Made by a program: the position numbers and the translations under genes. Positions 24,397 to 31,512 of a stretch of DNA of 64,000 nucleotides are shown here, in pieces. Origin of the DNA: Spirochaetaceae bacterium (GTDB taxonomy: Bacteria > Spirochaetota > Spirochaetia > Treponematales > Rectinemataceae); contig JANYKC010000046.1 in NCBI GenBank assembly GCA_025358255.1, forward strand, positions 1 through 64,000. The letters are read 5' to 3'. Position 1 is the stretch's first letter. Each line of letters begins with the position of its first letter. Under the pieces are notes generated by a model, which was not told the DNA's origin, did not search any database, and saw only the letters and a list, made by a program, of their open reading frames with translations.

Positions 24397-26253
24397 ATGC
24401 CATTCCTCATAGCCCATCCACGCGACCTCGCCTCGTCCGGCCTCAAGCTCGGCGACCTTGACGTGGTCTTCGTGACCGGCGACGCCTATGTCGACCACCC
24501 CTCCTTCGCCCCCGCCCTCCTCTGCCGCCTCCTCGAGGCCCAAGGCTGGCGCGTCGGCATCCTTGCCAGGCCTGACCCCGACGATGTGGAAGCCTTCCGC
24601 ATCCTGGGCAGGCCCCGCCTTGCCTTCCTCGTCGCCGCGGGAGCCCTGGATTCCATGGTCTCCTCCTATACGGCCAACAACAAGCCGAGAAGGGAGGACG
24701 ACTACGCGCCGGGGGGACGGGCCGAGCTCTGCCTCCGCGCCGACGGCACAGTAGGCCCAGGAAAGCTGGGCCGCGCGAACGCCAGGCCTGATCGCGCCGT
24801 CATCGCCTATGCCACAAAATGCCGGGAAGCCTACAAAGGCCTGCCCATCGTCATTGGCGGCATCGAGGCATCGCTGCGCCGGCTAGCCCATTACGACTAT
24901 TGGTCGGACAAGCTCCGCCGCTCCATCCTCCTGGACGCCAAGGCCGATCTCCTCGTCTACGGCATGGGGGAAACGGCCCTCCTCGAGATCATGAGACGCT
25001 TGGATAGCGCGGCCAAGGAAGGCAGGGGCGCCTCCTTCGCCGGCATGAGGGGAACCGCCTGGCGCTCCTCGAGCCGACCCGACTACCCCGCCGACAGGGT
25101 GGCCGAGCTGCCTTCCTTCGCGGCGGTGAGCGGGGACAGGGCTCTTTATGCGCGGTCCTTCGCCATCCAGTACAGCAATGCCGACCCCCACTCAGCCAAG
25201 GTCCTCATCGAGGAGAGCGAAGGCAGGTTTGTCGTCCAGGAGGCTCCGGCCTTCCCCTTGGGAGGGACAGACCTCGACCGGATCTATGAGTTGCCTTTCA
25301 TGCGCCGCGCCCATCCGATGTATGATGGAAGCGACGGTGTCCCCGCCCTGGCCGAGGTGCAGTTCTCCCTGGTTTCCAGCCGCGGCTGCTTCGGCGCCTG
25401 CTCATTCTGCGCCCTTTCCCTCCACCAGGGAAGGACGGTGACGGCGCGGAGCAGGGAGAGCCTCGTCCGCGAGGCGACGGTCCTCACGAGGCTCATCGGC
25501 TTCAAGGGCTACATCCACGACGTGGGCGGACCGACGGCGAATTTCCGCGCCTCGGCATGCTCGAAGATGGAGAAGGCGGGAGCCTGCCAGGACAGGCGCT
25601 GCCTCGCGCCCGAGCCCTGCCCCAGCCTCAGGAGCGACCACCGCGATTATGTCCAGGTCCTGCGCGCCATCCGCGCGGTGCCCGGCGTGAAAAAGGTCTT
25701 CATCCGCTCGGGAGTGCGTTTCGACTACCTCATGATGGACCGCGACGAGACCTTTTTCCGCGAGCTCGTGAAGCACCACGTCTCGGGCCAGCTCAAGGTG
25801 GCGCCGGAGCATGTCTCCGACAAGGTCCTCGCCCTCATGGGCAAGCCCAGGCGCGCGGTCTATGAGGACTTCGCCAAGCGTTATGCGGAACTGAACCGCG
25901 AGCTCGAGATGAACCAGTTCCTCGTGCCCTATTTCATCTCGGCCCACCCCGGCTCGGGCCTGCCCGAGGCGATCGAACTCGCGGAGTACCTCCGTGACTC
26001 GGGCTTCGTCCCCGACCAGGTCCAGGACTTCTACCCCACTCCGGGCACCCTCTCGACGGCGATGTACTGGACGGGCATCGATCCCCTCACCGGTGAGGAA
26101 GTCCACGTGGCCAGGGGAGCCCACGAGCGCGCGATGCAGCGGGCCCTCCTCCAGTACAGCAAGCCGGAGAACCGCGAACTTGTGCGCGAGGCCCTCTTGG
26201 CTGCCGGGCGGAAGGACCTGATAGGCCGCGGCCCCCGTTGCCTCGTGCCCTAG
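24397..26253 (+). CDS. YgiQ-family radical SAM protein
   Basis: A 618-residue radical SAM enzyme of the YgiQ/UPF0313 family. The [4Fe-4S] cluster Cys residues are in RGCFGACSFCAL (CxxxCxxC). The N-terminal part (1-300) has the family features VTGDAYVDHPSFA, TANNKPRR and GGIEASLRRLAHYDYWSD. C-terminal features include KVAPEHVSDKVL and VQDFYPTPGTLSTAMYWTG. Function is unknown although the family is widespread. A copy of the dispersed motif falls at codons for GGTDLDRIYELPF, a conserved spot. Confidence 0.92.
   Translation: MPFLIAHPRDLASSGLKLGDLDVVFVTGDAYVDHPSFAPALLCRLLEAQGWRVGILARPDPDDVEAFRILGRPRLAFLVAAGALDSMVSSYTANNKPRREDDYAPGGRAELCLRADGTVGPGKLGRANARPDRAVIAYATKCREAYKGLPIVIGGIEASLRRLAHYDYWSDKLRRSILLDAKADLLVYGMGETALLEIMRRLDSAAKEGRGASFAGMRGTAWRSSSRPDYPADRVAELPSFAAVSGDRALYARSFAIQYSNADPHSAKVLIEESEGRFVVQEAPAFPLGGTDLDRIYELPFMRRAHPMYDGSDGVPALAEVQFSLVSSRGCFGACSFCALSLHQGRTVTARSRESLVREATVLTRLIGFKGYIHDVGGPTANFRASACSKMEKAGACQDRRCLAPEPCPSLRSDHRDYVQVLRAIRAVPGVKKVFIRSGVRFDYLMMDRDETFFRELVKHHVSGQLKVAPEHVSDKVLALMGKPRRAVYEDFAKRYAELNRELEMNQFLVPYFISAHPGSGLPEAIELAEYLRDSGFVPDQVQDFYPTPGTLSTAMYWTGIDPLTGEEVHVARGAHERAMQRALLQYSKPENRELVREALLAAGRKDLIGRGPRCLVP
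25264..25273 (+). repeat. GGGACAGACC motif copy in the YgiQ-type gene
   Basis: Arms GAGG/CCTC give four pairs. It encodes GGTDLD just before the conserved RIYELPF; other YgiQ proteins have a similar-length, different sequence there, so this looks like substitution rather than insertion. Confidence 0.85.
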
Positions 26254-26282
26254 GCGCCGCCTCTGGCCGGGAGCCCGACCGC

Positions 26283-27749
26283 TTACTGGATGGCCTCGAC
26301 CCGGATCATGTTCGTCGTGCCTTTCCGCGACAGGGGGAGTCCGGCCACGATGACAATGCGGTCACCGCCCTTGGCGTACCCCGCCTTCTTCGTCTCGGCC
26401 AACACCATCTCGACCGCCTCCTCGAGCTGTGAGTAGGCCTCGGTGAGGAGGAAGGGACGGACGCCCCAATTCAGGGCCAGGGCGTTGTATACGTCGGGAT
26501 CGCGGGTGAAGGCGATGATGGGCATGCGTGGCCTCAGCCTCGAGAGGAGGGCCGCGGCGTAGCCTGTCTCGGTGAGCACCGCGAGGGCGGCTGCCCCGCA
26601 TTGGTAGGCGGTCGATATGGCATTGTAGGACATGATCGCGGGCAGGTCCTCCGTGCGTACCGTCGGCGGGACCGAGCGGAGGAACTCCTCGTATTCCAGC
26701 TCCCCCTCGACGGCGCCGATGATGGCGCTCATCGTCTCCACGACCTTGACCGGGAAACGGCCCATTGCGGTCTCGCCCGAAAGCATCACGGCGCTCGTGG
26801 AATCGAAACATGCGTTCGCCACGTCGCTCGCCTCTGCCCGAGTCGGCATGGGGCTTTCAATCATGGACTCGAGCATCTGGGTCGCGGTGATGACGGGCTT
26901 GCCGGCGAGATAGCATTTCCTGATGATCCGTTTCTGGGCCAGGGGAACGATCTCGACCGAAATCTCGACACCCATGTCGCCACGGGCGACCATGATGCCG
27001 TCGGCGGCCTGGATAATCTCCTCGATGTTGTCCAAGCCCTTGGCCGTCTCGATCTTGGCGATGATACGGGTAGTGGGCTTCTTGCCCCTGGCAGTCCTGG
27101 ACCGCTGAACGAGGCGCCTCGCCTCCTCCACGTCGGTGGCGCAGCGCACAAAAGAAAGGGCCAGGTACTCGACCTCGCTCTCGACGGCGAAGGTGATGTC
27201 CCTGATGTCCTTTTCGGATATGAATGGAATCGGGTAGTCGACATGGGGGATGGTGAGGTGGGCCTTCGGGCGAAGGTTGCCGGGATTGCCGACCTTGATC
27301 GTCACCGCGCTGACGGCACTCGACACGACTTCCCCCGCGAAATAGCCATCCATGAGGAGGATGCGCTGGCCAATCGGGGCAAGGCGGTCGATTTCGGGAA
27401 GGTTCGTGAAGGTGCTGCCGATTGGCGCCTCGAGCGTCTCGATGCCTTCCGGGGGGCGGCTCTCAATGGTCAGGAGGCTTCCCACCACGAGCTCGATCGG
27501 CTTCGAATAGCCATAGAGCCTGACCGCCGGGCCCTTGATATCAGCCATGATGGCGACTGGAAGGCCGAGTTCCGCGCGGGCATCGCGCACGAGGGCGATG
27601 GCCATGGCCGCCTCCTCCGGGGTCTTATGGGAGAAGTTGAGCCTGAACACGTTGACCCCGGCCTTGAGGAGGGCACGGACCGTTTCGGCGCTTTCTGAAG
27701 CCGGGCCTAGTGTCGCTACTATCTTGGTGCGTTTATCCTGAATATTCAT
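26283..27749 (-). CDS. pyk: Pyruvate kinase
   Basis: A 488-residue glycolytic enzyme making pyruvate and ATP from phosphoenolpyruvate and ADP. Motifs seen: KIVATLGPAS at the N-terminus, FRLNFSH, the K-bearing IIAKIETAKGLDNI, the metal/phosphate site MVARGDMGVE, and VITATQMLESMI. The B-domain segment usually DTKGPEIR reads DIKGPAVR. The C-terminal domain (about 355-488) is complete, so allosteric control is possible. It has its own promoter and a good GGGGAGG ribosome site, and its stop is 29 bp from the convergent radical SAM stop. Confidence 0.96.
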   Translation of the reverse strand: MNIQDKRTKIVATLGPASESAETVRALLKAGVNVFRLNFSHKTPEEAAMAIALVRDARAELGLPVAIMADIKGPAVRLYGYSKPIELVVGSLLTIESRPPEGIETLEAPIGSTFTNLPEIDRLAPIGQRILLMDGYFAGEVVSSAVSAVTIKVGNPGNLRPKAHLTIPHVDYPIPFISEKDIRDITFAVESEVEYLALSFVRCATDVEEARRLVQRSRTARGKKPTTRIIAKIETAKGLDNIEEIIQAADGIMVARGDMGVEISVEIVPLAQKRIIRKCYLAGKPVITATQMLESMIESPMPTRAEASDVANACFDSTSAVMLSGETAMGRFPVKVVETMSAIIGAVEGELEYEEFLRSVPPTVRTEDLPAIMSYNAISTAYQCGAAALAVLTETGYAAALLSRLRPRMPIIAFTRDPDVYNALALNWGVRPFLLTEAYSQLEEAVEMVLAETKKAGYAKGGDRIVIVAGLPLSRKGTTNMIRVEAIQ

Positions 27750-27778
27750 ACAACCCTCCCCATCGGTTCCTGACCGGA

Positions 27779-27807
27779 ATTATAGAATAAAACGCATTGG
27801 CGTGAAA
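27779..27807 (-). promoter_or_regulatory. Promoter of pyk
   Basis: Minus-strand TTTCAC (27802-27807), 17 bp, perfect TATAAT (27779-27784). Confidence 0.7.
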
Positions 27808-27917
27808 AGGATGACCGTCTTCGCATCCGAAACGAATAAGCGGACGGAAATATACAGAGTCAGCGGGGAACCTAACAAGCGGTTTGAAGGACGGCTGCTC
27901 GAGGGACGGCTGTTCGA

Positions 27918-27927
27918 GGGACAGACC
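27918..27927 (+). repeat. GGGACAGACC motif copy (upstream of the cadC-like promoter)
   Basis: Arms CGAGG/CCTCG pair over five bases; GGAATTTC follows. It ends 14 bp before the -35 box of the cadC-like gene. Two nearby GAGGGACGGCTG segments (27890-27912) look like partial copies. Confidence 0.85.
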
Positions 27928-27941
27928 TCGGAATTTCGGAC

Positions 27942-28010
27942 TTGACCAAACTCCAAGGATAGTATATATGTTTCTTTATTCATATGTATGTATATTCATT
28001 TATGAGGAGG
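27942..28010 (+). promoter_or_regulatory. Promoter and AT-rich operator region of the cadC-like gene
   Basis: TTGACC (27942-27947), 17 bp, TATATG (27965-27970). The following 27960-28003 is a run of TAT/CAT repeats (TATTCATATG, TATATTCAT) resembling SmtB/ArsR-type operators, although no perfect dyad is seen. GAGGAGG at 28004-28010 is the ribosome site. Confidence 0.55.
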
Positions 28011-28015
28011 ATGCC

Positions 28016-28396
28016 ATGGCAGTTAACACACCGAACGAGACTCTTTGCGGAAGCGCATCCATACACAAGAACAAGGTGCTGGCTGCCATCAAAGCCGAGC
28101 CCCCATCCGAATCCCTCCTGGAACTCAGCGAACTCTTCAAGGTCTTTTCTGATCCGGGCCGGCTACGGATCCTTTCTGCCTTGTCTGAATCTGAGCTTTG
28201 CGTCTGTGACCTCCAAGAAGTCCTTTCTGCGAGCCAGTCCGCGGTCAGCCATCAACTGGCTATGCTGAGGGCAGCCCGTCTCGTGCGAACCCGCCGCGAT
28301 GGCAAGACCGTCTATTATAGCCTTGCCGATTCCCACGTAAGGGCCATCCTTCTCGTCGGTCTGGAGCATGTGGAAGAGAAAAGGGGACTCGCTTGA
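28016..28396 (+). CDS. ArsR/SmtB-family metal sensor, CadC-like
   Basis: A 126-residue winged-helix repressor expected to release DNA on binding Cd, Pb or Zn. The alpha-3 site is in SELCVCDL (Cys62, Cys64), with an N-terminal Cys11 as in CadC. The alpha-5 site (Asp105, His107, His118, Glu121 pattern) is also present, as in SmtB and CzrA. The recognition helix is SASQSAVSHQLAMLRAA. The gene overlaps the P-type ATPase by four bases, so the pair is a self-regulated metal efflux operon. Confidence 0.92.
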   Translation: MAVNTPNETLCGSASIHKNKVLAAIKAEPPSESLLELSELFKVFSDPGRLRILSALSESELCVCDLQEVLSASQSAVSHQLAMLRAARLVRTRRDGKTVYYSLADSHVRAILLVGLEHVEEKRGLA

Positions 28397-30618
28397 AAAA
28401 ATTCAGGTTGCCGGGCCTGGACTGTCCCCTGTGCGCCCAACGCATAGAAGACGGGGTCAGGAATGTAGAAGGCGTCTCTTCCGTCAGCATCGACTTTGGA
28501 AGCCTCACCATGCACCTTGAGGCGTCGGACCTTCCCAGGGTAAGGGCGGCCATCGGGAAGATCGAGCCATCGGTTCGGGTCATGGCGATTGAAGGGCTGC
28601 CCCAGGACGCGAACGAGGAGCTGTCCTGCCGTTCCTTGGAAGCAGGAGGAGGGAAAGTGCGAGGGACAGACCTCGCAGCTTCCGACCTATCGCTCTTGCG
28701 AAAGGACCTCATCCTCATAGCGCTTGCCGGGCTCATATCGGCAGCCGCCTTCATCGCCGCTCGCCTTCCCGCGGCGACGCCCTTTCCCTGGTTGCCGGCT
28801 TTTCTCTATATCGCCGCCTGGGGGCTCGCTGGATACGATGTCATCCTCGGAGCCGCGCGAAATATCCTTCGAGGCCGGGTATTCGACGAGCTCTTCCTGA
28901 TGGGCATCGCCACGTTGGGGGCCATCCTGATCGGCCAATACGTGGAAGCAGTCGGCGTAATGGTCTTTTACAAGATCGGTGAAGCCCTCCAGGAAAGGGC
29001 GGCTTCCCGCAGCCGCGCTTCAGTGCGCGGACTTCTTGATCTTAGGCCGGATACCGTTCGCCTACGCAGGCCCTCCGGATGGGAGCTCTGTCCCTCGTCG
29101 CAAGCCGCGGTTGATGAGGTATTCCTTGTGCTCCCGGGCGAGCGCATCCCGCTGGATGGCATTGTCCTGGAGGGCGAGTCCTTGGTCGATTGCCAGGCCT
29201 TGACCGGCGAACCCCGACCGCGGCGCTTGGGCCTCGGCGATCCGATCCTTGCGGGGACCTTGGCATTGGACGGCGCTTTGGAAGCACGCGCTGTCAGGCT
29301 TGCGGGCGAGTCCTCCGCCGCGCGGATAGCAGAACTTGTCGAGAACGCCTCGCACGCAAAGGCAAAAACGGAGAGGTTCATTTCGCGATTTGCCCGGATC
29401 TATACCCCAGCCGTCGTGGCTGCCGCCGCGATCCTGGCCTTTGTCCCGCCGCTATTTGGCCTGGAAAGCCTTGCTGGATCGGTATACCGCGCACTGGTCC
29501 TCCTTGTGATCTCCTGTCCCTGCGCCCTCGTCATATCGGTTCCTTTGGGCTATTTCGGCGGCCTTGGCGGCGCGGCACGGCGCGGCATCCTCATCAAGGG
29601 GGGGACAGTCCTCGATGCCTTGGCGCGGACGAAGACCGTCGTTTTTGACAAGACCGGAACCCTTACCAAGGGCGTCTTCGCGGTAAGGCATATAGAAACG
29701 GCTTCTTCCGCGACAAGCGTCGATGAAGTCCTGGAGTTGGCGGCCGCCGCGGAGTCCCGCTCCCGCCACCCGATAGCCGCGTCGATCCGGGAGGCCGCGC
29801 GCAACCACGGCCTGACGGATGGCACCGAGGACGAAGCGTCCGGCGTACGTGAACTGCCAGGCCTCGGGGTCGTGGCCACATTGGGCACTCGCCGCGTCCT
29901 CGTCGGAAACCGGGCCCTCCTCGTCCAGGAAGGAATCGCAATGCCTGAGGTCGAACATCCTGGGGACAGACCTCCGCTTTCGGCAAGATCCTCCCGCGAT
30001 GACGGCGGCACCCAGGTGCTCGTCGCGGCCAATGGTGCATGGCTCGGGACCCTCTACATCGGCGACGAGGCAAAGAACGACGCAGCGGCGACTGTCGTCG
30101 CGCTCGAGCGCCTTGGCGTCGAGCGCTGCGTGATACTCACAGGGGATGATGAAATCGCGGGTCTGTCCCTCGGTCGCGAGATCGGGATCGAGGAAGTCCA
30201 TGCCGGCCTTCTCCCCGAGGACAAGCTTTCGCGGCTCGAGCAGATCCTGGCGGAAACCACGGCGAAGGGTGGCACCACCATTTTCGTCGGAGACGGGATC
30301 AATGATGCGCCAGTCCTGGCACGGGCCGATATCGGGGCAGCGATGGGGGCGGGGGCGGACGTGGCCATTGAATGCGCCGACCTCGTCATCATGACGGACG
30401 AGCCTTCCCGCATCGTGGAAGCCATTGAACGAGGCAGGTGGACCCGCCGGATCGTGATGCAGAACATCGTCGCCTCCTTGGCCATCAAGGCGGTCTTCAT
30501 TTCCCTCGGAGCCATAGGGGTCGCCGTCATGTGGGAAGCGGTGATCGCCGATGTCGGCGTCGCCCTAATGGCTACGCTCAACGCCACCAGGGCATCGCGG
30601 GCAAAGTTCCCTGGATGA
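28393..30618 (+). CDS. P1B-type heavy-metal-exporting ATPase (Zn/Cd/Pb type)
   Basis: A 741-residue ATPase that pumps soft divalent metals out of the cell. It has an N-terminal metal domain with GLDCPLC (Cys11, Cys14), six to eight membrane helices, the CPC motif at 375-377 (SCPCALVIS), the phosphorylation site DKTGTLT (Asp419), SRHPIA and GDGINDAP. The TTG start at 28393 overlaps the sensor's stop and follows AAGGGGA. Three copies of the dispersed motif lie in the gene: linker before helix 1 (GTDLAAS), N-domain (GDRPPLS) and P-domain (AGLSLGR). ZntA or CadA would both be reasonable names. Confidence 0.93.
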   Translation: MKKFRLPGLDCPLCAQRIEDGVRNVEGVSSVSIDFGSLTMHLEASDLPRVRAAIGKIEPSVRVMAIEGLPQDANEELSCRSLEAGGGKVRGTDLAASDLSLLRKDLILIALAGLISAAAFIAARLPAATPFPWLPAFLYIAAWGLAGYDVILGAARNILRGRVFDELFLMGIATLGAILIGQYVEAVGVMVFYKIGEALQERAASRSRASVRGLLDLRPDTVRLRRPSGWELCPSSQAAVDEVFLVLPGERIPLDGIVLEGESLVDCQALTGEPRPRRLGLGDPILAGTLALDGALEARAVRLAGESSAARIAELVENASHAKAKTERFISRFARIYTPAVVAAAAILAFVPPLFGLESLAGSVYRALVLLVISCPCALVISVPLGYFGGLGGAARRGILIKGGTVLDALARTKTVVFDKTGTLTKGVFAVRHIETASSATSVDEVLELAAAAESRSRHPIAASIREAARNHGLTDGTEDEASGVRELPGLGVVATLGTRRVLVGNRALLVQEGIAMPEVEHPGDRPPLSARSSRDDGGTQVLVAANGAWLGTLYIGDEAKNDAAATVVALERLGVERCVILTGDDEIAGLSLGREIGIEEVHAGLLPEDKLSRLEQILAETTAKGGTTIFVGDGINDAPVLARADIGAAMGAGADVAIECADLVIMTDEPSRIVEAIERGRWTRRIVMQNIVASLAIKAVFISLGAIGVAVMWEAVIADVGVALMATLNATRASRAKFPG
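28663..28672 (+). repeat. GGGACAGACC motif copy in the metal ATPase (1)
   Basis: Perfect seven-pair arms TGCGAGG/CCTCGCA around GACAGA, the best hairpin in the set. Encodes VRGTDLAAS in the linker between the metal domain and helix 1. Confidence 0.88.
29963..29972 (+). repeat. GGGACAGACC motif copy in the metal ATPase (2)
   Basis: Encodes PGDRPPLSARS in a loop of the nucleotide-binding domain. Arms are weak; CTTTCGG follows at the usual tail position. Confidence 0.85.
30160..30169 (-). repeat. GGGACAGACC motif copy in the metal ATPase (3)
   Basis: Read as GGTCTGTCCC it encodes AGLSLGR between TGDDE and EIGI of the P-domain. The stretch has the normal family length, so the motif replaces rather than adds residues. 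Confidence 0.85.
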
Positions 30619-30661
30619 GGCGGCCTTTTCCTGGACTTATGGCAAGGGACAGTCCCATCGT

Positions 30662-30766
30662 TTACTGACCCGGCAAGATAACATCGGGCGCGTTCCCAAG
30701 ATTCTGGCCAGTCGCTACGGGTCAGAATCATGGGCTGAAGCCAATGTTTGGTTGCCGGGTCAGTAA
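30662..30766. repeat. 105-bp palindromic element with nested inverted repeats
   Basis: TTACTGACCCGGCAA (30662-30676) and TTGCCGGGTCAGTAA (30752-30766) are perfect 15-bp inverted ends. Inside, GATTCTG and CAGAATC form a second dyad near 30700-30729. The element lies between the ATPase stop and the NUDIX gene and codes for nothing. It resembles a MITE or REP-pair. The rest of 30619-30900 shows no gene. Confidence 0.8.
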
Positions 30767-30900
30767 GGGATGCGAGCATGTTTCTCACGACCCGTCAAAT
30801 GCTTCCTCCGAGCGCGGTAGAATGCCCCGAGCAAAGGTCCTGGTGCCAAGCGGAGGGAAAGAGGGGCGGACATGGTTTTCCAGGCGAGGAAGAGACGCTT

Positions 30901-31512
30901 CTAAATCGGAGCCTGGCGGTCACCGCCGGGGACAGACCCGGCAGGAATCCTGAAATATCGACGGATCGCGCGCCGGGCCGATCCGAAAGCGATATCATCC
31001 CAGGGAAAATCCTCGAAAAAGGCGAACCTCAATGAGGCGGACTCCTCCCGATCGGGATCGAGGCTGCCGATATCGGGCCCTGGAGGCAAGGCCCTGAAAT
31101 AGAGATCGCAGGTCGCGTAAGGCACGCCCTTGTAGCGATACAGGTTAGGATAGGAGGCGATGAACTCGATCCGTCCGGGTGCCCAGCCTAGCTCCTCCCG
31201 GCATTCGCGCAGGGCGGCATCCTCGGCGCCCTCACCTGGCTCAACAAAGCCCCCGGGAAGGCAGAGCTTTCCCTTCTGCGGTTCCTTGGCCCTTTCGAGG
31301 AGGAGGACGCCGGAACGCGTCTCGATGATGACTCCGGCGGCCGAGGCGACATTATGGAAGTATTCGAAACCGCAATCCGGACAGATCCAGCGCCTGCCCC
31401 GGTCTGAAACGAGCCTTGGGCTTCCGCAGGAGGGGCAGAAACGGAAAAGGGAACCCGCCTCTGTCCAGGCGCCGGCGGGGAAAGGGATCGCCCCGGATTC
31501 GTCAGTAAACAT
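30901..31512 (-). CDS. NUDIX hydrolase with N-terminal zinc ribbon
   Basis: A 203-residue protein. Residues 18-50 form a zinc ribbon (FCPSCGSPR and CPDCGFEYF), and the NUDIX domain follows with the box GGFVEPGEGAEDAALRECRE then ELGW (GX5EX7REXXEEXG). This layout is like NudC-type and related nucleoside-diphosphate hydrolases. The start at 31512 overlaps the histidine kinase stop by 11 bp, so it is the last gene of a long operon. Its last ~12 residues (AGSVPGGDRQAPI) are encoded by a dispersed-motif copy. Confidence 0.9.
   Translation of the reverse strand: MFTDESGAIPFPAGAWTEAGSLFRFCPSCGSPRLVSDRGRRWICPDCGFEYFHNVASAAGVIIETRSGVLLLERAKEPQKGKLCLPGGFVEPGEGAEDAALRECREELGWAPGRIEFIASYPNLYRYKGVPYATCDLYFRALPPGPDIGSLDPDREESASLRFAFFEDFPWDDIAFGSARRAIRRYFRIPAGSVPGGDRQAPI
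30929..30938 (+). repeat. GGGACAGACC motif copy at the NUDIX C-terminus
   Basis: Arms GCCGGG/CCCGGC (30925-30942) give six perfect pairs. On the gene strand it encodes the final AGSVPGG residues, so it may have extended or replaced the original C-terminus. Confidence 0.88.
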
